The notes below the pieces were generated by a model, which was not told the DNA's origin, did no database searches, and was given only the letters and a program-made list of their open reading frames with translations. The position numbers were made by a program, and so were the translations under genes. 40,017 bases of DNA from Candidatus Microgenomates bacterium (GTDB lineage Bacteria; Patescibacteriota; Microgenomatia; UBA1406; GWC2-37-13), in NCBI GenBank assembly GCA_023245215.1, contig JAHFKS010000006.1, forward strand, positions 2,004-42,020. The letters run 5' to 3'. Shown here one piece after another: positions 1 to 6,596 of the stretch; positions within the stretch are counted from its first letter, which is position 1, and every line of letters begins with the position of its first letter.

Positions 1-1
1 C

Positions 2-361
2 AAGAATGAAAAAGGCCAACCGGTTATTTTAGAGGCCCAAGGAGACTCATATACTGACTATGAACGCGTCTCGGCGATGACCGGGCTACCAACAGTCGCC
101 GGATGGTGGGTCCACGAATGGCTATGGCGAGGATCAGCAGATGTCGTCGGCAGAAGAATCCCGGAAGTAGTAACTCTATATTCTTCAAGAGATGAAAAAG
201 AAACCAAGCAACTTCTTAAAAAGTATCAGATTAAATATGTAATTGTCTCCCGGTTGGAAAAGCAAAAATATAAGGAGCTTCAGGAAGCCAAGTTTAACAA
301 AATAGGGAGACTGATATTCAAGTCAAGTAATGGTCTTGGAGCTATATATCAAATAAATTAA
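2..361 (+). CDS. C-terminal end of a DUF2298 (YYY-type) membrane protein, partial
   Basis: Only the last 119 residues are present; the frame is open to the left edge. It reads PVILEAQGDSYTDYERVSA, then TGLPTVAGW and HEWLWRG, followed by a region containing IKYVIVSRLE. In my recollection this LEA.G.SYT...RVS..TGLPT.GW..HE..WRG pattern is the extracellular C-terminal part of the large multi-membrane-helix DUF2298 family, thought to be glycosyltransferase-like. No function can be read from this piece alone. A strong hairpin terminator follows 44 nt after the stop. The family call rests on motif memory, not on a search. Confidence 0.7.
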   Translation, partial: KNEKGQPVILEAQGDSYTDYERVSAMTGLPTVAGWWVHEWLWRGSADVVGRRIPEVVTLYSSRDEKETKQLLKKYQIKYVIVSRLEKQKYKELQEAKFNKIGRLIFKSSNGLGAIYQIN

Positions 362-404
362 CGACCATATTGACAAGCCGATTTTTATTTGCTACTTTAA
401 TCAA

Positions 405-463
405 AGAGCATTACTACTCGTCGTTCCCCTAATACGAGCGGTAGTGATGCTCTATTTTTTTTT
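405..463 (+). terminator. Rho-independent terminator after the DUF2298-like gene
   Basis: Inverted repeat with outer arms AGAGCAT and ATGCTCT that continues through ACTAC/GTAGT pairing, capped by a loop around 421-433. It is followed by a run of nine T at 455-463. The T run is on the plus strand, so it serves the upstream gene. The opposing 50-residue gene ends inside the T run at 462. Confidence 0.85.
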
Positions 464-614
464 ATAGATGATATAGCTGTATCGGCACTCTCAAATTCTT
501 CTTAGATAGCTTCTTAAATTGATCTGCGACAAAACCTATGAATTCATTTCTGTTCAAGCCCTTATTCTTCAGAAAATTAGACTTGGGCTTTTGAGAAAGG
601 ACAATCTTTTTCAT
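462..614 (-). CDS. Small basic hypothetical protein, 50 aa
   Basis: Not recognised. The ORF runs from ATG at 614 to TAA at 464-462 and encodes 50 residues. It begins MKKIVLSQKPKSNFLKNKG, is rich in Lys, and contains NRNEFIGFVADQFKKLSKKN, which suggests one amphipathic helix. There is no signal peptide or membrane segment. The main support for reality is a near-consensus promoter (TTGACA, 17-bp spacer, TATATT) whose -10 ends 6 nt before the ATG, so the mRNA would be leaderless. The ORF fills most of an otherwise empty 436-bp gap. It could be a DNA- or RNA-binding peptide, but nothing in the sequence proves this. Confidence 0.55.
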   Translation of the reverse strand: MKKIVLSQKPKSNFLKNKGLNRNEFIGFVADQFKKLSKKNLRVPIQLYHL

Positions 615-620
615 AATTTA

Positions 621-649
621 AATATAACCGAGGCAAATTTATTTGTCAA
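621..649 (-). promoter_or_regulatory. Sigma70-type promoter of the 50-aa gene
   Basis: On the minus strand TTGACA (649-644) is followed by a 17-bp spacer and TATATT (626-621). The predicted start site is within a base or two of the ATG at 614. Confidence 0.75.
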
Positions 650-651
650 GG

Positions 652-691
652 CCTATAGATATTATTAACTGTTCTATAGGATAACCTATAG
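652..691. repeat. Three CTATAG-centred boxes upstream of two divergent promoters
   Basis: CCTATAG occurs at 652-658 and 685-691, and its complement CTATAGG at 674-680. The hexamer CTATAG is self-complementary. The centres are 21 bp and 12 bp apart, close to two turns and one turn of DNA. They sit just upstream of the -35 of the 50-aa gene. They could be an operator cluster; the AT-rich context makes chance possible. Confidence 0.4.
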
Positions 692-734
692 ATTTATAGT
701 TCTTATATAGCCCTTCCCACCAATCTAAAAAAAG

Positions 735-755
735 TTATCCAGAATTTGTGGATAA
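735..755. other. Inverted pair of DnaA-box-like sequences
   Basis: TGTGGATAA at 747-755 is an exact complement of the consensus DnaA box TTATCCACA. TTATCCAGA at 735-743 matches eight of nine in the opposite orientation. They lie in an AT-rich gap just before the promoter of the 798 gene. No dnaA or dnaN is nearby, so an origin is not supported. A DnaA regulatory site is possible. Confidence 0.35.
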
Positions 756-763
756 TTATCAAC

Positions 764-792
764 TTAACAGGAAGACGAATCTGCTGTATAAT
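764..792 (+). promoter_or_regulatory. Promoter of the 798 gene, predicted leaderless
   Basis: TTAACA (764-769), a 17-bp spacer and a perfect TATAAT (787-792). Only five bases separate the -10 from the ATG at 798, so transcription should begin at or next to the start codon. No Shine-Dalgarno sequence is possible. Confidence 0.75.
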
Positions 793-797
793 AAATC

Positions 798-1583
798 ATG
801 AATTTTTCGCTTTTGACCTACAATACCCTCTTTAACAGAGCTTTTCTACAGTTAGATTCAATCGTCGACAAATATCAGCCCGACATTCTCTGCCTTCAGG
901 AAGTTAGCACCGATAACAGCAACCTCAGGCTTTTGGAAACCAAAGGGTATACGCTCGCCGACTATTCAAACTCATTTATCAGGCTCGCCAATATCTACGG
1001 CGTCGCCACTTACTACAATTCCCAAAAATTCAGGTTTATCCAGTCGGACTCACTAGCAATAAGCGGCAATTTGACCGAGTTTTTCTACACTCTGTTTCAA
1101 ACTCTGGCAGGAGTGAATAAACCAAAAACAGTCTTGAGAACTGACTTCGTCCACAAAGCTACCGGCAAACAATTAACTGTCTGCAACGCCCACCTCATTG
1201 TTGTCGCTTCCAATGCCTTAAGAGTCATTCACATCAATAAAGCCCTCAAATTATTAAATATCGACAAGAAAATCCCCCTTATCATGGGCGGCGACTTCAA
1301 TTACCTTCCCTACCGGAGAAAACGGCTGGAAAAATTGATGAAAAAATACGGCCTGGTGGAAGCGACTAAAAATATCAGGCAGACATTGGACTTTTCCCTT
1401 ACAGGAAAAAAAGAGGATTATACGCCTTTACAACATGCCGTCATGAAAATTCTTGATAAACTATTTTCCCACAAAATGAAAAATGATTACCTATTTTACC
1501 GGGGCGTCAAATTGAAAAAAACAGAAAGAATCGAAGTCCGCATCTCCGACCACTACCCCATTCTCTCGACTTTTTCTATTTAA
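798..1583 (+). CDS. Endonuclease/exonuclease/phosphatase-fold metal-dependent hydrolase
   Basis: A 261-residue protein with the full set of EEP-superfamily motifs in order: N9 in LLTYNT, E35 in CLQEV, N130 and H132 in CNAHL, D166 and N168 in GGDFNYLP, D229 in NDYLFYRG and D251/H252 in SDHYPI. Such enzymes cut phosphodiester bonds using Mg2+. Substrates in the family range from abasic DNA to lipids and phosphoinositides. There is no signal peptide or membrane helix, so it is probably cytoplasmic. The length suits a compact single-domain member. The substrate cannot be told from sequence. Its stop overlaps the stop of the convergent glycosyltransferase gene by 4 bp. Confidence 0.85.
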   Translation: MNFSLLTYNTLFNRAFLQLDSIVDKYQPDILCLQEVSTDNSNLRLLETKGYTLADYSNSFIRLANIYGVATYYNSQKFRFIQSDSLAISGNLTEFFYTLFQTLAGVNKPKTVLRTDFVHKATGKQLTVCNAHLIVVASNALRVIHINKALKLLNIDKKIPLIMGGDFNYLPYRRKRLEKLMKKYGLVEATKNIRQTLDFSLTGKKEDYTPLQHAVMKILDKLFSHKMKNDYLFYRGVKLKKTERIEVRISDHYPILSTFSI

Positions 1584-2413
1584 TCGCTGATAAGTTTTTG
1601 GAAGACTATTTTAATTTTTTTCAAATATTTCTTTACTTCCGTCTCTATATTTTTGTCTTTTTTCCAGCTGTCACCAGCAAAATAACCACCGCCCATCTGA
1701 TATCCGAAATTCTTGTCGGTGATCTCACCGAACAACATGGAATAAAGCGCGGCAAAACCATATTTCACTACAATCGGCAGGTGGCCGTCTTTCTTGAACC
1801 TTCTAAAAGACCATTTAAGCAGTTTTTTGGGTATTATATTAACTTTTACTCCGCTTTTTAGCAGACGGATGCTTAATTCGTGGTCTTCGCTGAAAGTGGT
1901 TTTTTCGTTGAACCCGCCTATTTTAATAAAAATGTCTTTGTAAACGACAAAATTGTATCCCGGCGCCATCTGTTTATTCATTATTTTCAATATTTCCAAA
2001 CCGTAGTTGGCCATCTGGCTCAAAAAAACGTCAATCGGGTCGTTCGTATCCGGAAGCTGGTAGGTAGTCAAAAATAAATAAGAATTTTTCTTAATAGTTT
2101 CTTTTAATATAGACAGGTAGTTTTTATATAGTCTGATGTCAGCATCCATAAAAATCAGGTAGTCGCCCTGGCTTTTTTTGGCGCCGAGATTTCTTTGGTA
2201 GCACAGGTTTCTTTTCTCGCTGGAAACAATTTTTAAATTGAGTTTTTTTTCAAAACGCGTGGCTTTTTGGACTGTCTGGTCTTCGGATTTTCCGTCGACG
2301 ACAATCACTTCAAATTGCTGTTCTTTTTGCTTCGTCAAATCAAGCAAAATTTTAGGGAGCAGTTTTTCTTCGTTCAAGGTAGGAATGACTATTGAAAAAA
2401 ATGGTTTCACCAC
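1580..2413 (-). CDS. Family 2 glycosyltransferase (277 aa)
   Basis: GT-A fold glycosyltransferase. From the preferred GTG start it opens VVKPFFSIVIPTLNEE, the usual GT2 N-terminus. It carries VIVVDGKSED for nucleotide-sugar binding, FMDADI as the DXD metal site (about residues 90-92), and FSEDHELSIRL as the acceptor-side ED motif. A hydrophobic stretch near YGFAALYSMLF may contact the membrane. It probably adds sugar to a lipid-linked or cell-surface glycan. An in-frame ATG 51 nt upstream would run through the promoter and into the opposing gene, so the GTG at 2413 (or 2410) is chosen. It is divergent from another GT2 gene. Confidence 0.85.
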   Translation of the reverse strand: MVKPFFSIVIPTLNEEKLLPKILLDLTKQKEQQFEVIVVDGKSEDQTVQKATRFEKKLNLKIVSSEKRNLCYQRNLGAKKSQGDYLIFMDADIRLYKNYLSILKETIKKNSYLFLTTYQLPDTNDPIDVFLSQMANYGLEILKIMNKQMAPGYNFVVYKDIFIKIGGFNEKTTFSEDHELSIRLLKSGVKVNIIPKKLLKWSFRRFKKDGHLPIVVKYGFAALYSMLFGEITDKNFGYQMGGGYFAGDSWKKDKNIETEVKKYLKKIKIVFQKLISD

Positions 2414-2420
2414 GATATGT

Positions 2421-2432
2421 ATATTATAATAT
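2421..2432. promoter_or_regulatory. Palindromic -10 element shared by two divergent glycosyltransferase genes
   Basis: ATATTATAATAT is a perfect 12-bp palindrome. Read on the plus strand it gives TATAAT (2425-2430), ending 6 nt before the ATG at 2437. Read on the minus strand it gives TATAAT (2428-2423), ending 9 nt before the GTG at 2413. No good -35 is visible on either side. Confidence 0.65.
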
Positions 2433-2436
2433 AAGA

Positions 2437-3123
2437 ATGAGAGTATCGGTTGTTGTCCCGACATATAACGAAGAAAAGAATATCGGAAGATGTCTCGACA
2501 GCTTAATCAACCAGGAGGAAAAAGCAGACGAAATAATTGTCGTTGATAACAACTGTATCGACAAAACCGTCGAAATCGTCAAAAAATACCAGGGTGTTAG
2601 AATTATCAAAGAAAAAAAACAAGGAATCGCCCACGCCAGAAATGCGGGCTTTAACAATGCAACTAGTGAAATTTTGGCGCGCTGCGACGCCGATGCCATC
2701 ATGCCTCCGGACTGGATAAAAAAATTAAAAAGAGATTTTAAGGAAAAAAAGGAAATAGTCGCCGTTGCTCCTTTTTTTTACATTTTCGACATGCCTTCGG
2801 TCAGCAAATCCAAGCTGCCAGGAAAAGCTTTTTATGCAATTTCCAAATTAATCCTGAGAACCCCTTCTCTTGTTGGTCCCTCGATGGCGATAAGAAAATC
2901 TGCCTGGGAAAAAGTCAAAGATAAGGTCTGCGTCGACGACGACCGGGTCCACGAAGACATCGATTTGTCAATTCACATATCAAGATATGGTGAAATCTAT
3001 CAGGATGAATCTATTATTTTTAAACTGTCGGGCCGGAGAATAAAATTCAACCCGTTGTCTTTTTTTGTCGAATACCCTTGGATATTGGTAAGAATGCTTT
3101 ATTCACATCGCCATCTTTATTAA
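2437..3123 (+). CDS. Family 2 glycosyltransferase (228 aa)
   Basis: GT-A fold transferase starting MRVSVVVPTYNEEKNIG. Motifs are IIVVDNNCID, KQGIAHARNAGF, the DXD-like CDADA (D84, D86) and VHEDIDLSIHI. It is small for GT2 and has no obvious C-terminal membrane helices, so it is probably cytoplasmic or peripheral. The sugar and acceptor are unknown. The ATG at 2437 is preferred over upstream in-frame ATGs because TATAAT ends 6 nt before it and those upstream codons would lie in the promoter. Its 3' end overlaps the convergent DNA ligase gene by 21 bp. Confidence 0.85.
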   Translation: MRVSVVVPTYNEEKNIGRCLDSLINQEEKADEIIVVDNNCIDKTVEIVKKYQGVRIIKEKKQGIAHARNAGFNNATSEILARCDADAIMPPDWIKKLKRDFKEKKEIVAVAPFFYIFDMPSVSKSKLPGKAFYAISKLILRTPSLVGPSMAIRKSAWEKVKDKVCVDDDRVHEDIDLSIHISRYGEIYQDESIIFKLSGRRIKFNPLSFFVEYPWILVRMLYSHRHLY

Positions 3124-4818
3124 TTCCGTCAAAGTAGTCGTTTCCTGGGAATTTTTGTCGTCTCTGAATCTTTCCAGCCTGGGAAACCTTAATGCCAAAC
3201 CGGCGGTATGGACTGGCGATTTGGTTATTTCATCAGCCCGGATCTCAACGACTATTTTCGGCTCCACCCAAACATCGCATTCCATCATTTTATCAACAGA
3301 ATAATTTGCCGGTTTATTTTTGACTTTTGACTTTTGACTTTTAACTTGAATCTCCTTCCATTCTTCGTCCGTTAGTCCAGTGCCTATTTTAGCAACTGTG
3401 ACAAACCTGTCTTTTTCGTTGTCATAAACTCCGGCTAAAAATGCACCGATTCCGAATCCAGCCCTCTTTCCCTTTCCCAAGTCATAGCCCATCACTAGAC
3501 AATCGATTGTGTCATTTATCTTTGCCGAATAGCTTCTTTTATACTTTATCCAGTTCCATTCACGCGCTCCCGGTTTATAAACGCCGTCTATTTTTTTGGC
3601 AATCACGCCTTCCAAGCCCTTTTTGACCGCCTGATCAAATAGTTTTTCCAGTCTGTCCTCCTGACTAACTTCTTCCTCGTCGGCAATAACTACAGTATCT
3701 TTTGACAGATCCCTTGTAGTTATGATCGATCTTTCCAGGGCTTTTCTTCTTTCAATAAAAGGCCTATTGATAAAACTCTCACCATCAAGATACAATAACT
3801 CGAATGAAAATAATCTTAACGGTATTTCTTTTGCCATTTTTTCGATTTCATACTTCCTTTTTCTCTGAACTGTCTCCTGAAACGGCAAAAGATCCTTAGT
3901 CTGCGGATTATAACCAATCGCCTCGCCTTCAAGGATAATTTCTTTTGCCTTAATCTGCTTTTTCGCTCCGTCTGCAATGTCCGGATACATATAAGTTACA
4001 TCTTCTAAGCTTCGTGAATAGAGTTTTACGCCGTCATTTTTTTTGTGGACCTGCAGACGAAAACCGTCAAACTTGGGTTCAACCAGGCATTTGCCAATCT
4101 GCTTTAGAATCTCGCTTGCCGACGACAGTCTTTCCGCCCTCATCATGATAATTGGGGTAAAGACTTTTGGCCCGATTTTGTTTAAAGATTCTATCCCCTT
4201 TTCTTTTATCAACCGGCCGATATAACCGAGTTCCGGCCTGACGTGATAAGCTTTTTCAATCATCGGCCTCAGGCTTTTGTCGCCCTTGAGCATCCACGAA
4301 TAGGCATCCAAAACAGTCATATCGGAAAAACCCATCCTGATGTTGCCGGTGGGCAGGCGCACCAAAAACCGCGAAGATAAAAAATCCAGCTGACGGAGAA
4401 GCTGGGCTAACAAACTTATTTTGGCTTCCTGACTCCCGGGACCCGACGAAGTAGCCAGCCGATAAAACATTTCGTAAGCGCCGGTTATTTCCATGTCTTT
4501 TTCTTCAAAAGAAGTATATTGTTTTTTAAAATATTCGACAGTCTCACCCAAATCGCCGGTTTTCTTCAACTCTTTTTCGAAAAAACTTTTCTCAATATTA
4601 AGGGCCGATACGGCTGCCTTGACAATCATTTTTTCCGCCATGCCGAAATCTATCCCTTCATATGCCGGTCTGACCCTCCCTTGAAGAAGATAGACGACTT
4701 TTTCAATTTCTTCCGGGGATAGTTTTTTAAAAAGCTCTGCCAAAATTCTGGTTATTTCAAGACGGGACGAAACCTGGCTGATTTTGTCGAAGTAAATTGC
4801 TAATTGTGAGAATTTCAT
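3103..4818 (-). CDS. lig: ATP-dependent DNA ligase, archaeal/eukaryal LIG1 type
   Basis: 571 residues, the length usual for archaeal ATP-dependent ligases. The N-terminal helical DNA-binding domain covers about 1-200. The nucleotidyltransferase domain has motif I EPKFDGFRL (the lysine to be adenylated is about residue 249), ILEGEAIGY, LFSFELLYLDG, EGVIAKK and WIKYKRSY. A C-terminal OB-fold ends with AGLALRFPRLERFRDDK. It seals nicks in replication and repair. The ATG at 4818, 1 nt after the Fic stop, is preferred over an in-frame ATG at 4833, which would overlap Fic. The OB-fold holds a low-complexity insert, VKSQKSKVKNK, encoded by a heptamer repeat. Whether a second NAD-dependent ligase exists elsewhere cannot be seen. 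Confidence 0.93.
   Translation of the reverse strand: MKFSQLAIYFDKISQVSSRLEITRILAELFKKLSPEEIEKVVYLLQGRVRPAYEGIDFGMAEKMIVKAAVSALNIEKSFFEKELKKTGDLGETVEYFKKQYTSFEEKDMEITGAYEMFYRLATSSGPGSQEAKISLLAQLLRQLDFLSSRFLVRLPTGNIRMGFSDMTVLDAYSWMLKGDKSLRPMIEKAYHVRPELGYIGRLIKEKGIESLNKIGPKVFTPIIMMRAERLSSASEILKQIGKCLVEPKFDGFRLQVHKKNDGVKLYSRSLEDVTYMYPDIADGAKKQIKAKEIILEGEAIGYNPQTKDLLPFQETVQRKRKYEIEKMAKEIPLRLFSFELLYLDGESFINRPFIERRKALERSIITTRDLSKDTVVIADEEEVSQEDRLEKLFDQAVKKGLEGVIAKKIDGVYKPGAREWNWIKYKRSYSAKINDTIDCLVMGYDLGKGKRAGFGIGAFLAGVYDNEKDRFVTVAKIGTGLTDEEWKEIQVKSQKSKVKNKPANYSVDKMMECDVWVEPKIVVEIRADEITKSPVHTAGLALRFPRLERFRDDKNSQETTTLTELIKMAM
3318..3345. repeat. Heptanucleotide tandem repeat inside the ligase gene
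   Basis: The unit TTTTGAC occurs three times exactly (3318-3324, 3325-3331, 3332-3338), and a fourth unit TTTTAAC has one change. On the coding strand it gives a Lys/Ser/Gln/Val-rich stretch in the OB-fold. Because 7 is not a multiple of 3, gain or loss of one unit would shift the frame. Confidence 0.85.
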
Positions 4819-4819
4819 A

Positions 4820-5860
4820 TTAAACCATAACATAACGGGCCGCTTTAGTGCTTCCCACTTTCTTAATTAACCCTTTCTTAATCAAATCCTGCAAATCCCT
4901 CAATACTGTATCTTCGGAAACTTGCGGGAAAACATCTTTGAATATCTGGTTTTGGATATAACCGACTTCCTGAAGATATTCAACGAGCTTCATCTGTCTC
5001 TCTGTCAGGTAAATCTGTTGTCCTCCGAATTTTTCCTTTAATTTGACGTCTTTTGACAATTTCAGGATTTTTTCCTTGATTTTTTCAAACTCGACTGCCG
5101 CGCCGAAGGTAAAATATTCCAACCAGCTAGTGAGATCTCCGGCCGAAGCTTTTTGAAGGTTGTGATAATAAGTCACCGCGTCCTTGTCATAATATTCTTC
5201 GAGGGAAAAAAAGCGCCTTATATCATATCCACCCAAAAGTAGTATTAAAGTCGCCAAAAGCCTGGCTACTCTGCCATTGCCGTCGATAAAAGGATGAATC
5301 CTAACTAGTTCGTGGTGGGCGATACCTGCTTTTAAAACGGGATGCAGACGGTCGCGGTCGTCCCGATTAAGCCAATAGACGAACTCCCTCATCAAAAAAG
5401 GCACTTCCAATGGCGGCGGCGGGCGAAAAGTCACTTCGCCTGTTGAAGAATTCCTGATGATAACTTGTTTCGTCCGATACTCTCCCTGGTCGGCCAAGAG
5501 AATTTTATCGGTAATGGTCCGGTGCAGTTTTTTTATTAACAATTCTGTGATTTTATCAATCCTCCGGTTTGCTTCCTCGTCGATAAAGTCAATTACTTTA
5601 CGGTAATTGATGATTTCCTGGATGTCCCTCGGCCGGCCTATGACCTGGCGGCCTTCGAGAATGTCTTTGGCGTCGTCTTTGTGAAGTGGATTGCCCTCGA
5701 TATGAGTCCCGTGATATGCCGATCGGATAATGGCGTCTTCCTTAAACTGCTTTTCCCATAAAGGAAGCAGTGGTGAATGTTTTATGACTTCCTCGGAGGC
5801 TTCAATTTTGGCAATATTGTTTAATGTTTTGTTGGTAATGTTAAAAGAAGGATTGAACAT
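4820..5860 (-). CDS. Fic-family protein (AMP transferase-like) with C-terminal winged helix
   Basis: 346 residues. The catalytic loop HPFIDGNGRVAR (His about 189) matches the active Fic pattern HxFx(D/E)GNGRxxR, so nucleotide transfer from ATP to a protein hydroxyl is predicted. Near the N-terminus GTHIEGN (about 52-57) resembles the inhibitory helix motif with its Glu, suggesting autoinhibition (class II). The last 60 or so residues (LTERQMKLVEYLQ, then VSEDTVLRDLQDLIKKGLI) form a winged helix, as in Fic proteins that bind DNA. The start at 5860 is chosen because TATAAT lies 7 nt upstream; the ATG at 5878 would be upstream of that promoter. It is followed after 1 nt by the DNA ligase gene. 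The target is unknown. Confidence 0.88.
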   Translation of the reverse strand: MFNPSFNITNKTLNNIAKIEASEEVIKHSPLLPLWEKQFKEDAIIRSAYHGTHIEGNPLHKDDAKDILEGRQVIGRPRDIQEIINYRKVIDFIDEEANRRIDKITELLIKKLHRTITDKILLADQGEYRTKQVIIRNSSTGEVTFRPPPPLEVPFLMREFVYWLNRDDRDRLHPVLKAGIAHHELVRIHPFIDGNGRVARLLATLILLLGGYDIRRFFSLEEYYDKDAVTYYHNLQKASAGDLTSWLEYFTFGAAVEFEKIKEKILKLSKDVKLKEKFGGQQIYLTERQMKLVEYLQEVGYIQNQIFKDVFPQVSEDTVLRDLQDLIKKGLIKKVGSTKAARYVMV

Positions 5861-5867
5861 GCTAATA

Positions 5868-5873
5868 ATTATA
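5868..5873 (-). promoter_or_regulatory. -10 element of the Fic-ligase operon
   Basis: TATAAT on the minus strand, ending 7 nt before the ATG at 5860. This predicts a leaderless transcript and fixes the start codon. No convincing -35. Confidence 0.65.
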
Positions 5874-5890
5874 GCCAAAAAATATATTTA

Positions 5891-5919
5891 TTGCATAATT
5901 AACGCAGTTAGATTACACT
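5891..5919 (+). promoter_or_regulatory. Promoter of the VirB2-like gene pair
   Basis: TTGCAT (5891-5896), a 17-bp spacer and TACACT (5914-5919). Six bases then lead to the ATG at 5926, again predicting a leaderless mRNA. The -10 is a weak match. Confidence 0.5.
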
Positions 5920-5925
5920 TTTATC

Positions 5926-6216
5926 ATGATTTATGCCCTTGATATTGAAACCAAATTTGCCCCGGCTAAAATTTCCTCAATCGGCACGCTTTTGAAAATC
6001 GTCCTCCCTTTGACAATGACCGGAGCAGCGCTTATTTTTTTGACGATGACTCTTTACGGCGCTTTCCGTTACCTGACAAGCGGCGACAATCCCGAAGCCC
6101 TGAAAAAAGCCCAGTCGACAATAATGTTTGCAATAATCGGTTTATTTATAGTCATTGTCAGTTTTGTTATCGTTCAAGTTATTGGTAAACTATTAAATAT
6201 TAACCAGTTTATTTAA
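5926..6216 (+). CDS. Small two-helix membrane protein, VirB2/TrbC pilin-like
   Basis: 96 residues with two hydrophobic helices: about 22-46 (IVLPLTMTGAALIFLTMTLYGAF) and about 69-88 (FAIIGLFIVIVSFVIVQVIG). The polar loop between them, LTSGDNPEALKKAQSTI, is typical of VirB2/TrbC-like proteins, as in type IV secretion pilins. No cleavable signal peptide is clear. It lies 2 nt before a paralogue with the same plan. No VirB4, VirB6 or coupling protein is in the window. The pair may instead be stand-alone envelope proteins, which are common in CPR genomes. Function not established. Confidence 0.65.
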   Translation: MIYALDIETKFAPAKISSIGTLLKIVLPLTMTGAALIFLTMTLYGAFRYLTSGDNPEALKKAQSTIMFAIIGLFIVIVSFVIVQVIGKLLNINQFI

Positions 6217-6218
6217 AT

Positions 6219-6596
6219 ATGAAGTTTTTAGCGGCTAACGACATTCCCGGACTGTTTGGCACAGTTGAACCTCCACAGGGAATGAACTTCGGCGGCAGCG
6301 ACCCGGTCTCCGGCTTTGGCAAATTTATCGCCTTTGGGATAAATCTTTTTGTCGTCGTCGCAGGAATGTTTTTGCTGATTTATATGATGTGGGGAGCTTT
6401 TGATTGGATAATCTCTGGTGGAGAAAAAGAAAGGATTCAAAAAGCCCAAAGCAAAATCACCAATGCCCTTATCGGAATAATTCTTGTTTTTGCAGTCATA
6501 GTAGTCTTTAATGTCTTTGCCGGAAACATTTTGAAAATCATCAAGCCTTCAGAGGATGGTAGTGGCTGGCAGCTTGTCCTTCCGGTCTTGAAGTGA
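6219..6596 (+). CDS. VirB2/TrbC-like membrane protein, paralogue of its neighbour
   Basis: 125 residues. After a short N-terminal part (NDIPGLFGTVEPPQG) come two hydrophobic helices, about 38-62 and 80-102, joined by ISGGEKERIQKAQSKITNAL. This matches the loop of the preceding protein (SGDNPEALKKAQST), so the two are likely paralogues. An extra polar C-terminal tail of about 20 residues ends in VLPVLK. The start is 2 nt after the previous stop, so the genes are co-transcribed. Its last 48 bp overlap the convergent isopentenyl phosphate kinase gene, the longest coding overlap in the window. Confidence 0.65.
   Translation: MKFLAANDIPGLFGTVEPPQGMNFGGSDPVSGFGKFIAFGINLFVVVAGMFLLIYMMWGAFDWIISGGEKERIQKAQSKITNALIGIILVFAVIVVFNVFAGNILKIIKPSEDGSGWQLVLPVLK

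Noticed and set aside
735-755. Chromosomal replication origin
   Set aside because: Two DnaA-like boxes alone are too few, and none of dnaA, dnaN, gyrB or rpmH flanks the site. yidD at 32652 is also far from any such gene.
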